DNA of 64,000 bases from Curvibacter lanceolatus ATCC 14669 (GTDB lineage Bacteria; Pseudomonadota; Gammaproteobacteria; Burkholderiales; Burkholderiaceae_C). The translations under genes were made by a program, and so were the position numbers. The notes under the pieces were generated by a model. It was not told where the DNA came from. It saw only the letters and a program-made list of their open reading frames with translations, and made no database searches. This document shows positions 1 to 9,336 of this stretch, in pieces. Numbering within the stretch: position 1 is the stretch's first letter; each line of letters opens with the position of its first letter. The stretch is taken from positions 253,037-317,036 of the forward strand of contig NZ_KB906258.1 in NCBI RefSeq assembly GCF_000381265.1. Direction: 5' to 3'.

Positions 1-54
1 CACGGCCCGGGCTGCGACCACGACCACGACCACGACCATGGGCACCGGCACTGA
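1..54 (+). CDS. ureE: Urease accessory protein UreE, C-terminal tail (partial)
   Basis: Only the last 17 codons are in the window, read in frame 1 and ending at TGA 52-54. They encode a histidine- and aspartate-rich tail ([17 protein letters not shown]). UreE is the nickel metallochaperone of urease maturation, and many homologues end in such a His-rich nickel-binding tail. The gene overlaps the start of ureF by 17 bp and precedes ureF and ureG, the usual urease operon order. Identification rests on the tail plus context, because the folded domains lie outside the window. Confidence 0.82.
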   Translation, partial: HGPGCDHDHDHDHGHRH

Positions 55-748
55 AGCCCCTGGCCCGGCCCTGCTCAGCCCCGGCACGGCCGGCCTGCTG
101 TCGCTGATCTGGCTGGCCTCGCCAGCCCTGCCGGTGGGCGGCTTTTCTTACTCCGAGGGGCTGGAGGCCGCGGTCGAATGGGCCGGGGTCAGCAACGAAG
201 CCACGGCCGCCGACTGGCTGCTGGACCAGTTGCACCTGGGCCTGGCCCGCGGCGATCTGGCCGTGCTGGCGGCCAGCGTGCAGGCGCTGCGCGCCGACCG
301 CCTGGACCGGCTGGCCGAACTCAACCAATGGGTGCTGCACACCCGCGAGACCAGCGAGCTGCGCCTGCAAAGCGTGCAGATGGGCCGCTCGCTGATCGAC
401 TGGCTGCGCAACCTGCAGCCCGCCCAAGCCGAACGCGTGCAAGGCCTGGGCCTGAGCTACCCGGTGGCCTTTGCCGCGGCCGCCGCCGGCAGCCCCGCCA
501 GCGCCGCCGACATCTGCGCCGCCTATGCCTTTGGCTGGTGCGAGAACATGAGCCAGACCGCCATCAAGGCCGTGCCCCTGGGCCAGAGCGCGGGCCAGCG
601 CATCCTGGCCCGGCTGGCGGCCGAGATCCCGGCCGCGGTGGCCGGGGCCATGGCCCTGGACGATGCGGGCCGCCAGGCCTTCACACCCAGGCTGGCCGTG
701 CTGTCGGCCCGCCACGAAACCCAGTATTCCCGGCTTTTCAGAAGCTGA
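38..748 (+). CDS. ureF: Urease accessory protein UreF
   Basis: The 236-residue product has the normal UreF length. It shows the family blocks [12 protein letters not shown] near residue 33, [10 protein letters not shown] near residue 108 and [18 protein letters not shown] near residue 166. UreF joins UreD/UreH and UreG in the cytoplasmic complex that delivers nickel to apo-urease and controls the GTPase activity of UreG. The ATG lies inside the ureE tail, which suggests translational coupling, and ureG follows after 19 bp. The last residues (QYSRLFRS) resemble the conserved UreF end, so the gene looks complete. Confidence 0.95.
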   Translation: MGTGTEAPGPALLSPGTAGLLSLIWLASPALPVGGFSYSEGLEAAVEWAGVSNEATAADWLLDQLHLGLARGDLAVLAASVQALRADRLDRLAELNQWVLHTRETSELRLQSVQMGRSLIDWLRNLQPAQAERVQGLGLSYPVAFAAAAAGSPASAADICAAYAFGWCENMSQTAIKAVPLGQSAGQRILARLAAEIPAAVAGAMALDDAGRQAFTPRLAVLSARHETQYSRLFRS

Positions 749-767
749 ACCCCAACCGAGAGCCCTC

Positions 768-1415
768 ATGAGCACCGCCCTGCACCACATCCCCGGCCGC
801 ACCAAGAAACTTCCGCCCCTGCGCGTGGGCATCGGCGGGCCCGTCGGCTCGGGCAAGACCACCTTGCTCGAGATGCTGTGCAAGGCCATGAGCCCGCAGT
901 ACGACCTGATCGCCATCACCAACGACATCTACACCAAGGAAGACCAGCGCCTGCTGACCGTCAGCGGCGCGCTGCCGGCCGAACGCATCCTGGGCGTGGA
1001 AACCGGCGGCTGCCCGCACACCGCCATCCGTGAAGACGCCTCGATCAACCTCGAAGCCATCGACCGCATGCTGGCGCAGTTCCCCGACGCCGACGTGGTG
1101 TTTGTCGAGTCGGGCGGCGACAACCTGGCCGCCACCTTCAGCCCCGAACTCAGCGACCTGACGATCTACGTGATCGACGTGGCCGCGGGCGAGAAGATCC
1201 CGCGCAAGGGGGGCCCCGGCATCACCAAGAGCGACCTGTTCGTGATCAACAAGACCGACCTGGCCCCCCATGTGGGCGCCGATCTGGCGGTGATGGAAGC
1301 CGACACCCAGCGCATGCGCGGCAAGAAGCCCTATGTGATGACCAACCTGAAGACCCTCAGCGGCCTGACCCAGGTGGTGGAGTTCATCGAGACCAAGGGC
1401 ATGCTCAAGGCCTGA
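768..1415 (+). CDS. ureG: Urease accessory GTPase UreG
   Basis: The 215-residue SIMIBI GTPase powers nickel insertion into urease. The P-loop GPVGSGKT is at about residues 24-31, and the metal-binding CPH triad sits in [23 protein letters not shown] and the guanine-specificity motif NKTD are also present. A longer frame begins inside ureF, but the ATG at 768, 19 bp after the ureF stop, gives the standard UreG N-terminus and length. It is the last urease gene of the operon in this window. Confidence 0.96.
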   Translation: MSTALHHIPGRTKKLPPLRVGIGGPVGSGKTTLLEMLCKAMSPQYDLIAITNDIYTKEDQRLLTVSGALPAERILGVETGGCPHTAIREDASINLEAIDRMLAQFPDADVVFVESGGDNLAATFSPELSDLTIYVIDVAAGEKIPRKGGPGITKSDLFVINKTDLAPHVGADLAVMEADTQRMRGKKPYVMTNLKTLSGLTQVVEFIETKGMLKA

Positions 1416-1628
1416 GCCCCTCTGAACCTGCCCGACTCGCCCCTGACAGCCGAGCGGGCGGAAAGCGGCCCCCCCCTGGCTCAGACCAGACCGAGTGCCC
1501 AGACCGTGCCATAGTGCCCGAAAATGCGGTCTCGGAATCCAGGCCCTGGGTCTGAGTGCTTGTTTTTCAACGCCTCTCCTGATAGGTTCGTAACAATTCG
1601 TAAATTACCCGATGCGACGAGAGGGGCT

Positions 1629-2051
1629 ATGTACATCCGACTGTTTGTGCTGATGATTTTGGTGGCGTTCAGCTATTACGCTGGCGTATCGCCCAACACC
1701 CGCAACCACGGGTTCAACACCGTGGTGGCTTATTCGCTGCTGGTGTTTGGCCCTCTGCTCTACCTGCTGCCCAGTTACGAGGCCTTCAGAAGACGGCAAC
1801 CCAAGCGCCTGAAGATCGCCCTGCTGAACATTTTTCTGGGCTGGACCGTGCTGGTCTGGGTGGCAGCCCTGGTGATGGCCGTCAAGAAACCCGAGGTGGC
1901 CTTGCCTGATGGTGAGGAAAGCGGGTACTTCGACAGTGAATTGCTGGTGCGCGGCTTCTCCCTGGCCAATTGCCCCGCCTGCGGCGAAAAGGTGAAAGAA
2001 GACGCCGTCAAGTGCAAGCACTGCGGCGCCAGCCTCACACCAGCCGTCTGA
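1629..2051 (+). CDS. Small membrane protein, superinfection-immunity-like domain plus zinc ribbon
   Basis: The 140-residue product starts at ATG 1629, preceded by a GAGAGGGG ribosome site. It has three hydrophobic segments at about residues 1-18, 25-48 and 60-87. The middle part (FGPLLYLLPSYEAF, then NIFLGWTVLVW) matches the family named after the phage T4 superinfection immunity protein Imm. The C-terminus carries a zinc ribbon, CPACGEKVKEDAVKCKHCG. Chromosomal members of this family are common and mostly uncharacterised, so the phage-exclusion name should not be taken as a function. It stands alone between ureG and a convergent kinase gene. Confidence 0.7.
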   Translation: MYIRLFVLMILVAFSYYAGVSPNTRNHGFNTVVAYSLLVFGPLLYLLPSYEAFRRRQPKRLKIALLNIFLGWTVLVWVAALVMAVKKPEVALPDGEESGYFDSELLVRGFSLANCPACGEKVKEDAVKCKHCGASLTPAV

Positions 2052-2053
2052 GC

Positions 2054-3154
2054 TCAGGCCCCACGGACCGGCGGCTCCCCACGCCGCGGCAGCCGCACCA
2101 CGGCCAGCAAGCCGCCGCCATCAGGCCGGTTGCGCAACTGCAACTGCCCCTGGTGGCGCAGCGCGATGTCCCGCGCAATCGACAGCCCCAAACCCATCCC
2201 CCCCCGGTGCCGCTGGGCAGCCCCCTCCAGACGCACAAAGGGCTGCAGCACGCGCTCCAGTTCGGCCTCGGGCAGGCCCGGGCCATGGTCGCGCACCTCG
2301 ATGCCGACCTCACGGCCATCGTCCCAGAGGAAGATCTCGGCCTGCACGCCGTAGCGGATCGCATTGCCCAGCAAGTTGCCCAGGCAACGCCGCAAGGCCA
2401 GCGGTTGCACCAGCAAGGCCCCGGCGCGCCCATGCACCGGCACCCAGTGCCCGCAGGCCTGCTGGTCGTCGGCCAGGCTGTCCACCAGCGCCTTGATGTC
2501 CAGCCACACCGGCGGCTCGGGCGCAGCCACGCCGCGCAGGTGGTCCAGCGTGGTGGTGATCAAGGCGTCCATCTCGGCAATGTCGCGCCGGAACAGGCTG
2601 CGGTCGGCGGCATCGTGCAGGCGCTCGGCGCGCAGGCGCAGCCGGGTGAGCGGGGTGCGCAGATCGTGCGACACCGAGGCCACCACCCGGTCGCGCTCCT
2701 GCAGGCGCTGCTGCAAGGTGGTCTGCAACTGATTGAAGACCCGGCTGGCCTCCCGGAACTCGGTGCTGCCGTCCTCCGGCAAGGGGGGGCGTTCCAGCCC
2801 CTGGCCCATGGCCCGGGCGGCCAGCACCAGGCGCTCGATCGGGGCGGCACAGCAGCGCGCCCCCACCCAGGCGGCCAACACGGCGGCCAGCAGCCCCAGC
2901 GCCCACTCCAGCGCCCCCTGCCAGGACAGCGGCGGCGCCACCCACGCACTGGGCCCCTCCAGATCGAACACCCAGGCGTGCAAAGCCAGCAGCAAGGGCC
3001 CCAGCAGCAACTGCCCCACCACCGCCATGCCCACCATCACCCAGGCCAGGCGGCCGAACAGCGAGGCCGGCAGGCAGCGCCTGAGGCGGGCGCGCCAGCG
3101 CGACGGCTGTAAAAAGGGCTGGAACACGAGGGTGAACATGGCGCGCCTGTACAA
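2054..3154 (-). CDS. Sensor histidine kinase (EnvZ/OmpR type)
   Basis: The 366-residue inner-membrane kinase has two membrane segments, at about residues 33-62 and 100-122. A HAMP-like linker follows, then the phosphoacceptor H-box (SVSHDLRTPLTRLRLR), an N-box (LGNLLGNAIRYG) and ATP-binding glycine boxes (DHGPGLP and GGMGLGLSIA). The short periplasmic loop means the input signal cannot be guessed. It lies 9 bp downstream of its partner response regulator and is almost certainly co-transcribed with it. It ends 2 bp from the convergent gene at 1629-2051. Confidence 0.9.
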   Translation of the reverse strand: MYRRAMFTLVFQPFLQPSRWRARLRRCLPASLFGRLAWVMVGMAVVGQLLLGPLLLALHAWVFDLEGPSAWVAPPLSWQGALEWALGLLAAVLAAWVGARCCAAPIERLVLAARAMGQGLERPPLPEDGSTEFREASRVFNQLQTTLQQRLQERDRVVASVSHDLRTPLTRLRLRAERLHDAADRSLFRRDIAEMDALITTTLDHLRGVAAPEPPVWLDIKALVDSLADDQQACGHWVPVHGRAGALLVQPLALRRCLGNLLGNAIRYGVQAEIFLWDDGREVGIEVRDHGPGLPEAELERVLQPFVRLEGAAQRHRGGMGLGLSIARDIALRHQGQLQLRNRPDGGGLLAVVRLPRRGEPPVRGA

Positions 3155-3163
3155 CGGGTGGGT

Positions 3164-3889
3164 TCAGGGCTGCCAGCCCATGCGGCCCTGCACGTTGCGC
3201 ACATTGAACAGGTAGCCGGCCCCGCGCACGGTCTTGATGAAACGCGGCTCGCGCGGGTCGTCCCCCAGCTTCTGGCGCAGGCGCGACACCAGCAGGTCGA
3301 TGCTGCGCTCGAACACCTCCATCGAGCGGCCACGCGCATCCTCCATCAACTGGTCACGGCTGCAGATGCGCCGCGGCATCGACAAAAAGGTGCACAGCAG
3401 CCTGAATTCGGCATTCGACAAGGGGGTGACCACCCCCTCGGGCGTGATCAGGTGGCGCGCCATGCGGTGCAGCTGCCAGCCGTCAAAGTGCACCACCTCG
3501 GACTCCTCGGGCGGTGGCGCCTGGCCGCTGGTGATGCGGCGCAACACGGTCTGGATGCGGGCCACCAGCTCACGCGGCTCGAAGGGCTTGCTCATGTAAT
3601 CGTCGGCCCCCATCTCGAGCCCGATCACGCGGTCGTAAGGGTCGCCCCGGGCGGTGAGCATGATGATCGGGATGCGCGAGCGCGAGCGCAACTCGCGCGC
3701 GAGGGCCAGGCCATCGGTGCCGGGCAGCATCACGTCCAGCACCACCAGATCGACAGGCTGCGCCGCCAAGACCATGCGCATGGAGTCGGCATCGCGCGCC
3801 GTGTGGGCCGTGAAACCGAAGCGCGACAGGTATTGGGCCAGCAGTTGGGTGATGTCTGCATCATCGTCCACCACGAGGATGTGTTGCAT
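3164..3889 (-). CDS. OmpR-family response regulator
   Basis: This is a 241-residue two-domain transcription factor. The receiver domain (about residues 3-115) has the acidic pocket VVDDD, phosphoacceptor Asp52 in VVLDVMLPG, and the conserved Lys in MSKPF. The C-terminal winged helix covers about residues 135-235 and ends in the typical LRQKLGDDPREPRFIKTVRGAGY stretch. The ATG at 3889 (MQHILVVDDD) is preferred over a TTG two codons earlier. It is the first gene of a two-gene operon with the kinase. A perfect inverted repeat about 110 bp upstream could be its own operator. Confidence 0.93.
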   Translation of the reverse strand: MQHILVVDDDADITQLLAQYLSRFGFTAHTARDADSMRMVLAAQPVDLVVLDVMLPGTDGLALARELRSRSRIPIIMLTARGDPYDRVIGLEMGADDYMSKPFEPRELVARIQTVLRRITSGQAPPPEESEVVHFDGWQLHRMARHLITPEGVVTPLSNAEFRLLCTFLSMPRRICSRDQLMEDARGRSMEVFERSIDLLVSRLRQKLGDDPREPRFIKTVRGAGYLFNVRNVQGRMGWQP

Positions 3890-3995
3890 GGGCAATCGAG
3901 AGCGAAAGACGCCGAAGTCTACGCACCGCCACCCCCCTCAAAGCCACTCAAATAGACCCTGAATACCCCGCTGTTCCAGCCTTAGAAACGTGGTT

Positions 3996-4013
3996 TGTAA
4001 GCATCTGCTTACA
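3996..4013. promoter_or_regulatory. Perfect inverted repeat upstream of the two-component operon
   Basis: The sequence TGTAAGCATCTGCTTACA has 8-bp arms around a 2-bp centre, and therefore the two-fold symmetry expected for a dimeric regulator. It lies between the divergent response-regulator gene and tRNA-Ser. Autoregulation by the adjacent OmpR-type protein is the simplest reading, but this is inference. No other copy was noticed in the window. Confidence 0.45.
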
Positions 4014-4153
4014 GTCCTGACATACCCCGCGTACCGCAGGCGCAGACAGTTGAAAGACCTGTGTCTGGCCGATCCACAGCCCCGCTTCGATGCCCGGCTT
4101 GACCCCGCCTCAGCCCAAATCGAGCCCCAAGGCCGGCTACAATGCGCGGCGAA

Positions 4154-4241
4154 GGAAGTGTGGCAGAGTGGTCGATTGCACCGGTCTTGAAAACCGGCGG
4201 CCCGAAAGGGTCCGTGAGTTCGAATCTCACCGCTTCCGCCA
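4154..4241 (+). tRNA. tRNA-Ser (anticodon UGA)
   Basis: The class II tRNA has acceptor strands GGAAGTG and CGCTTCC, a discriminator G and an encoded CCA. The anticodon arm CCGGT-CTTGAAA-ACCGG gives anticodon TGA. The variable arm is long (GGCCCGAAAGGGTCC region) and the T arm contains GTTCGAATC. A TACAAT -10-like hexamer lies at 4138-4143. The gene is directly followed by an intrinsic terminator. Confidence 0.97.
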
Positions 4242-4247
4242 GTTACC

Positions 4248-4284
4248 CGCCCAAGTTGTTTCGGCAACTTGGGCGTTTTCTTTT
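4248..4284 (+). terminator. Rho-independent terminator after tRNA-Ser
   Basis: Arms CGCCCAAGTTG (4248-4258) and CAACTTGGGCG (4265-4275) form a perfect 11-bp stem with a 6-nt loop. TTTTCTTTT follows. It begins 7 bases after the tRNA CCA end. Confidence 0.92.
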
Positions 4285-4347
4285 GGGGTCCCGGAAATGG
4301 GCTTCGGCAGGCAAAGGCCGGCTGGAGCCCCCCCCGCGTACCACCCC

Positions 4348-6540
4348 TCAGGCCAATCCATACCCCGCATGCGAGAACGGCGTCTGGCGCAGGCGCTCGC
4401 CCGTGGCCTTGGCAATGGCGTTGGCCACGGCCGCGCTCATGGGGGCGTAAGGGGGCTCGCCCATGCCGCCCCAGACCTCGCCGCCGGTAGGCACCAGCAC
4501 GGACGTGATCTGCGGCGTCTGGCGCAGTTGCAGCAGCGGGTAGTCGGCCAGGTTGGCCTGTTGCACGCGGCCGTCGCGCAGGTTGATCTCGCTCATGAAC
4601 AGGGTGGTCAGCGCGTAGATCACATTGCCTTCGATCTGGGCCCGGGCCGAGTCGATGTTGGCGACATGGCCGGGGTCGACCGCCACCCACACCTTGTGCA
4701 CGGTGACCACCTTCTGTGCCGACACCGACAGCTCGACCACCGCTGCGGCGTAGCTGCCGTAGGCGTCCTGCACGGCCAGGCCCTGCGCCCGGCCCTTGGC
4801 CAGGGGTTGGCCCCAATGGGCAGCACTGGCCACGGCTTGCAGCACCTTGCGATCGCGGCTGTCGGGGGGCAGCAGATCAAGCCGGCCCTGCAGAGGGTCT
4901 TTGCCGGCGGCGGCCAGCACCTCGTCCAAAAAGCATTCGCGGGCAAACGGGTTCTGCGAATGGAAGACCGAGCGCCAGAAGCCCACCGGCACGTTGATGT
5001 CGCACAGGCCGTGGCGCACGTCCAGGGCCGGCACCTGGTAGGGCATGTCGTGAAAGGATTCGCCGGCCTGGAAGTCCTGCCCGTTCTTCAGGGCCTCGGG
5101 GCGGATGGCCGCGACGATGGATTGCGAGGCCAGCAGTGCCTGCCAGGCCACCAGTTGGCCGCCCGCATCGAGCACCGCGCGCTGGCGGTACAGGGCGGCC
5201 GGGCGGTAGAAGTCGTGCTGCATGTCTTCCTCACGGCTCCAGAGCAACTTGACCGGCACACCGGGCAGGGCCTGGGCGATCTGCACCGATTGGCGCACAA
5301 AGTCTTGAAAGCCCCCGCGCCGACCGAAGCCGCCACCCAGGTAGGGGCGATGCACCTTCACCTGCTGCACCGGCAGGCCGGCGGTCTTGGCCGCCACCGC
5401 CAGCGTGGCCTCGGCGTTCTGCGTGGGGGCCCAGACCTCCAGCGTGTCGCCCTGCAGCAGGCTGGTGCAGTTCTGCGGTTCGAGGGTGAAGTGGCTCAGG
5501 TAGGGCACAAAGTACTCGGCCTCGACCACCTTGCCGGCCCCCGCCTCGGTCTGGGCCTTGGCAAAGTCGCCCACTTGCCGCAGGGGCCGCGCGGCCTGGG
5601 TGCCGGCCTCCAGCAGCTTGCGCACGGCGGCGTCATCGAGTTTGTCCTGGCCCTTGTAGTCCCAGGCGATCTTGAGGGCCTTGGCGGCCTGCTGGGCGCG
5701 CCACCAGTTGTCGGCCACGACGGCCACGAAGTCGGGGCCCGTGACCACCTTCTTCACGCCGCGGCGGTTCTTGACGGCGCCGTCGTCCACGCTGGCGGGT
5801 GCGCCGCCGAACACCGGGCATTGCACGATGGCGGCGTACAGCATGCCGGGCAGGCGCACATCGATGCCGAACACCGCGCTGCCGTTGACCTTGGCGGGGA
5901 TGTCCAGGCGCGGGATGGGCTTGCCGATCAGGCCCCATTCCGAGGGCGCCTTGAGCTTGACCGACTCGGGCACCGGCTGCCGGGCCGCCTGGGTGGCCAA
6001 GGCGCCGTAGCTCAGGCTGCGCTGGCTGGCCGGGTGGCTCACGCGGCCGGCCTTGGCCACCACCTCGGTGATCGGTACGCCCCACTGCTGGGCAGCGGCC
6101 GCCTTGAGCATCTCACGGGCCACGGCGCCGGCCTTGCGCATCACGGCCTGCGAATCGCGAGTGCCACGGCTGCCACCGGTGGCAAAGGTCACGTACACCT
6201 TGTTGCGTGCGATGTGTTCGCTGACCGAGGCGAACTCCATTCGCACATCGGCCCATTGGCACTCAAGCTCTTCGGCCAGCATCATCGGCAGGCTGGTGCT
6301 GGTGCCCTGGCCCATTTCGGCGCGGGCCACCTCGCAGACCACCTGGTTGTCGGGTGTGATGCGGATCCAGGCGTTGATGTCGACGGCGTCCGAGGGGGCC
6401 GGGCCGGCCTTTTGTGCCATCGCGGGCAGGTGAAAGCCCAGGGCGAAGCCCGTGGCGGCTGCCGCACCGGCCTTGAGAAAGCTGCGGCGCGAAGCGGGCA
6501 GCACGTCAGAAGGGATGGGGGGGAGGATGGGGGTGTTCAT
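4348..6540 (-). CDS. Isoquinoline 1-oxidoreductase-like molybdenum hydroxylase, large subunit
   Basis: The 730-residue molybdopterin-binding subunit belongs to the xanthine dehydrogenase / IorB family. An N-terminal twin-arginine signal (ASRRSFLKAG, about residues 17-26) implies folded export to the periplasm. Family motifs include GGSRGTRDS, LGGGFGRRGGF and the C-terminal GMGEPP block that carries the catalytic glutamate. The ATG at 6540 is chosen because it places the signal near the N-terminus and lies 10 bp after the small-subunit gene. Family members hydroxylate N-heterocycles or oxidise aldehydes. The substrate is not evident. A paralogous pair lies at 17.4-20.2 kb. Confidence 0.88.
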   Translation of the reverse strand: MNTPILPPIPSDVLPASRRSFLKAGAAAATGFALGFHLPAMAQKAGPAPSDAVDINAWIRITPDNQVVCEVARAEMGQGTSTSLPMMLAEELECQWADVRMEFASVSEHIARNKVYVTFATGGSRGTRDSQAVMRKAGAVAREMLKAAAAQQWGVPITEVVAKAGRVSHPASQRSLSYGALATQAARQPVPESVKLKAPSEWGLIGKPIPRLDIPAKVNGSAVFGIDVRLPGMLYAAIVQCPVFGGAPASVDDGAVKNRRGVKKVVTGPDFVAVVADNWWRAQQAAKALKIAWDYKGQDKLDDAAVRKLLEAGTQAARPLRQVGDFAKAQTEAGAGKVVEAEYFVPYLSHFTLEPQNCTSLLQGDTLEVWAPTQNAEATLAVAAKTAGLPVQQVKVHRPYLGGGFGRRGGFQDFVRQSVQIAQALPGVPVKLLWSREEDMQHDFYRPAALYRQRAVLDAGGQLVAWQALLASQSIVAAIRPEALKNGQDFQAGESFHDMPYQVPALDVRHGLCDINVPVGFWRSVFHSQNPFARECFLDEVLAAAGKDPLQGRLDLLPPDSRDRKVLQAVASAAHWGQPLAKGRAQGLAVQDAYGSYAAAVVELSVSAQKVVTVHKVWVAVDPGHVANIDSARAQIEGNVIYALTTLFMSEINLRDGRVQQANLADYPLLQLRQTPQITSVLVPTGGEVWGGMGEPPYAPMSAAVANAIAKATGERLRQTPFSHAGYGLA

Positions 6541-6550
6541 GCGGGCCTCC

Positions 6551-7003
6551 TCAAGCGCGGGCCTTGCCCAGTTGGGCGGCCTCGTGGATGGCCGCCTTGA
6601 TGCGGGGGTAGGTGCCGCAGCGGCACAGGTTGGTGATGGCGGCGTCGATGTCGGCATCGGTGGGGCGCGGCTTGCGCGCCAGCAAGGCCGTGGCGGCCAT
6701 CAGCATGCCCGACTGGCAGTAGCCGCACTGCGGCACCTGCTTGGCGATCCAGGCCTTTTGCAGGGCCGAGGTGCCGCGCAAGCCCTCGATGGTGGTGATC
6801 TTGCGGCCCACGGCGGCGCTGGCCGGCAGGCTGCAAGAGCGCACAGGCTCGCCATCGAGCAGCACGGTGCAGGCCCCGCACATGGCCACGCCACAGCCGA
6901 ACTTGGTGCCGGTCAGGCCAGCCTCGTCCCGGATGGCCCATAACAAGGGCATGTCGGTTTCGATGTCGAGAGACACGGTTTTGCCATTCAAGGTGAGCTG
7001 CAT
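6551..7003 (-). CDS. Isoquinoline 1-oxidoreductase-like (2Fe-2S) small subunit
   Basis: The 150-residue product has two [2Fe-2S] sites of the molybdenum-hydroxylase type. The plant-ferredoxin-like CGVAMCGAC with a later cysteine lies in the first half, and CGYCQSGM plus CRCGTYPRI in the second. It passes electrons from the molybdenum centre of the large subunit encoded 10 bp downstream. It lacks its own signal, and such subunits are normally carried out by the Tat signal of the large subunit. The 188 bases upstream, up to selC, hold no recognisable gene. Confidence 0.92.
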   Translation of the reverse strand: MQLTLNGKTVSLDIETDMPLLWAIRDEAGLTGTKFGCGVAMCGACTVLLDGEPVRSCSLPASAAVGRKITTIEGLRGTSALQKAWIAKQVPQCGYCQSGMLMAATALLARKPRPTDADIDAAITNLCRCGTYPRIKAAIHEAAQLGKARA

Positions 7004-7191
7004 GGAAAGCCTTTCTGTGGGGGTGTGGGGGCTTGGCAGACCGGGCCAGGAAGCCGCCTGGCAGGCCGGCGCCCTGCATTGTGATCAGGCCATGATTTGC
7101 GGATCAGGGCGAGAGGGGATTCCCCCTGCAGGCCACTCTGGTTCACAGCCAAAGCCGACCGATCGGTGAAACCGCCTGGGATGGGATGGGG

Positions 7192-7284
7192 CGGAAAGCA
7201 GCAGGAGTCGAACCTACCCAGGAGCGGCTGACGCCCCTGACCGGGTTTGAAGCCCGGGCACACCACCGGGTGTGTATGCCTTCC
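7192..7284 (-). tRNA. selC: Selenocysteine tRNA (tRNA-Sec, anticodon UCA)
   Basis: The minus strand reads GGAAGGCA at the 5' end and TGCTTTCC at the 3' end, giving the 8-bp acceptor stem typical of bacterial tRNA-Sec. The anticodon arm GGGCTTCAAACCC gives anticodon TCA. A long variable arm (GGGGCGTCAGCCGCTCC) and a T arm with GGTTCGACTCC follow. The layout closely parallels E. coli selC. After discriminator G (7192) the genome reads CCCCA, so a correctly spaced CCA is not encoded. It lies about 105 bp downstream of selB on the same strand. Confidence 0.95.
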
Positions 7285-7389
7285 AGTGCCGCAGGCTGGC
7301 GGGTGGCCGGCCTGGGTGAGAAATAGTGGCCCTGCCGCGGCGCGGGCCGGTGCAGGGTGGCTGGATTCTACCGGCGCCCTGCCCTGTTT

Positions 7390-9321
7390 TCAGGCTTCAA
7401 GGCGGCCCTGCCAGTGCGCATCAGGCCGCAGCAGGTGGGCGTCGCGCACGCGGCGGGTGTAGCCCACGCGGTCGAAGAACTCCAGGATCTGGATGGCGCG
7501 CTTGCGGCCCAGGCCGGTGGCGTCGCGAAAGGTGGCGGCCTCGACCAGGCCCTGGGGCTGTTCGGCGGCCAGGCGCGCCACCAGGGCGGCCAGCTCGTCC
7601 ATGGCGCTGGCGGCGTAGAACAGGTCTTTCACCACCTGGAACACCAGCCCCTGGCGGGCCTGTTTGCGCAGCAGCTGGCGCACCCCGTCCTCGGTGCCGT
7701 GGTGGTCACGGGCCAGGTCGCGCACCCAGGGCGGGTCGTAGCGGCCGACCTGCAGGCTGCCCTGCACTTGTTGCCACAAGGTCTGCTCGGCGGCACTCAG
7801 TTGCACGCGGTGGCCGGGCAGGTGCAGCCAGGCCCCCGTCTGGGCGATCTGCTGCTCGCCCAGCAAGGTGTCGATGAGGCCGCGCCACAAGGCCTCGTGC
7901 TGGGGCTGCGCCAGGCCCGGCAGGGCCATGCGGCGCAGGCGCGCGGCGTTGAGCCCCGGCTCGTCGGGGTTCTTGTCGTGAAACAAGGCAACGCGGGCCA
8001 GCACCTGTTCGCGCAGGGGCTGCCAGCGCACGGGGTCGATCAGCAAGGCGTCGTCCGCCCCCAGGGGGATGGCGATGGCCAGGTCCTGCAGTTCGGTGGG
8101 CGCCAGCGCCCGGCCCAGCAGGCGCTGCAGCTGCGAACGCGGCAGGCCCAGCGCGGCGCTGGCGATCAGGGGGCGCGCATCGTCTGTGCTGACCAGGGCT
8201 TCGAGTGCGTCCAGCGTGGCCGTGCGCTCGGGACTGCGGCGTTTGCGCTCGGGGGCCTCGGGGTCGAGCACCCAGCCGCCGGCAATGGTGCGGCTGGCCT
8301 GGGCATTGCGCAAGATCAGGCGGTCGCCGGGCAGCGCAAACACGGGCGCATCGAGCACCAGCTGGGCGCGCACCTCGGTGCCGGGCTCGATGCGCTCGCC
8401 CTGCAGCAAAGCCACATGGGCCGTGAGGTGGGCGGTGCCCAGGTGCAGGTGCACGGGGGCCCATTGGGCCAGGGCCGGGGCGTCGGGCAACAGGCGCAGG
8501 CGCACGTCGATGCGCCGGCTGGCCTGCAGCGCGCGTGCGTCGGCGATCCAGTCGCCGCGGTGGATGTCGTCTTTGGCTATGCCCACCAGGTTGAGGGCGC
8601 AGCGCTGGCCCGCATGGCCTTCGGGCCGGTTCTGGTTCTGGGCGTGCAGGCTGCGCAGGCGCACACTCTGGCCGCTGGCCGAGTGCTGCAGGGTGTCGCC
8701 CACCTGCACCTGGCCGCCGAACACGGTGCCGGTGACCACGGTGCCCTGGCCGGCCAGGGTGAAGACGCGGTCCACCGCCAGCCGGAACAGGCCATGCCGC
8801 GGCCGGGCCGGCGCTGCCTGGGCCAGCGTGTGCAGGTGCTGGCGCAAGGCGGCCACGCCCGGGTCGTCAGGCTGCTGGGCCGCGGTTTCAAACACCGGGG
8901 CCCCGGCCAGCGGGGTGGGCGCCAGCAGCGCGGCGATGTCGGAGCGCACCTGGGCGCGGCGTTCGGGGCTGGCGCGGTCGGCCTTGCTCAGGGCCACGGT
9001 GGCCTGGCGCACGCCCAGCAGCAGCACGATGTCGAGGTGCTCACGGGTCTGCGGCATGAGGCCGTCGTCGGCCGCCACCACCAGCAGGGCATGGTCGATG
9101 CCCACCGCGCCGGCGGCCATGGTGTGCACAAAACGCTCGTGGCCGGGCACGTCGATGAGGCCCAGCACCTCCCCATTGGGCAACGGGGTGTAGGCATAAC
9201 CGAGTTCGATCGAGATGCCGCGCTGTTTTTCTTCCTTGAGGCGGTCGGTGTCCACGCCGGTGAGGGCGCGCACCAGGGTGGTTTTGCCGTGGTCGATGTG
9301 GCCTGCGGTACCGATGATCAT
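7390..9321 (-). CDS. selB: Selenocysteine-specific elongation factor SelB
   Basis: The 643-residue GTPase brings Sec-tRNA-Sec to the ribosome at UGA codons marked by a SECIS hairpin. The N-terminal EF-Tu-like G domain has GHIDHGKTT at residues 7-15, DVPGHERF and SKAD. The C-terminal region has the winged-helix repeats that bind the SECIS RNA. Its start is 15 bp after the selA stop, so the two are co-transcribed. Its client in this window is fdoG, about 6 kb upstream in the same gene array. Confidence 0.95.
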   Translation of the reverse strand: MIIGTAGHIDHGKTTLVRALTGVDTDRLKEEKQRGISIELGYAYTPLPNGEVLGLIDVPGHERFVHTMAAGAVGIDHALLVVAADDGLMPQTREHLDIVLLLGVRQATVALSKADRASPERRAQVRSDIAALLAPTPLAGAPVFETAAQQPDDPGVAALRQHLHTLAQAAPARPRHGLFRLAVDRVFTLAGQGTVVTGTVFGGQVQVGDTLQHSASGQSVRLRSLHAQNQNRPEGHAGQRCALNLVGIAKDDIHRGDWIADARALQASRRIDVRLRLLPDAPALAQWAPVHLHLGTAHLTAHVALLQGERIEPGTEVRAQLVLDAPVFALPGDRLILRNAQASRTIAGGWVLDPEAPERKRRSPERTATLDALEALVSTDDARPLIASAALGLPRSQLQRLLGRALAPTELQDLAIAIPLGADDALLIDPVRWQPLREQVLARVALFHDKNPDEPGLNAARLRRMALPGLAQPQHEALWRGLIDTLLGEQQIAQTGAWLHLPGHRVQLSAAEQTLWQQVQGSLQVGRYDPPWVRDLARDHHGTEDGVRQLLRKQARQGLVFQVVKDLFYAASAMDELAALVARLAAEQPQGLVEAATFRDATGLGRKRAIQILEFFDRVGYTRRVRDAHLLRPDAHWQGRLEA

Positions 9322-9336
9322 GGGCGGCTCTGGCGA

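Noticed and set aside
1629..2051. Prophage remnant suggested by the superinfection-immunity-like gene
   Set aside because: No other phage gene, integrase or attachment site is nearby, and this family is widespread on bacterial chromosomes.
4090..6600. Long plus-strand frame of 836 codons over tRNA-Ser and the hydroxylase gene
   Set aside because: It would translate through a tRNA gene and terminator and is antisense to a well-supported molybdenum hydroxylase.
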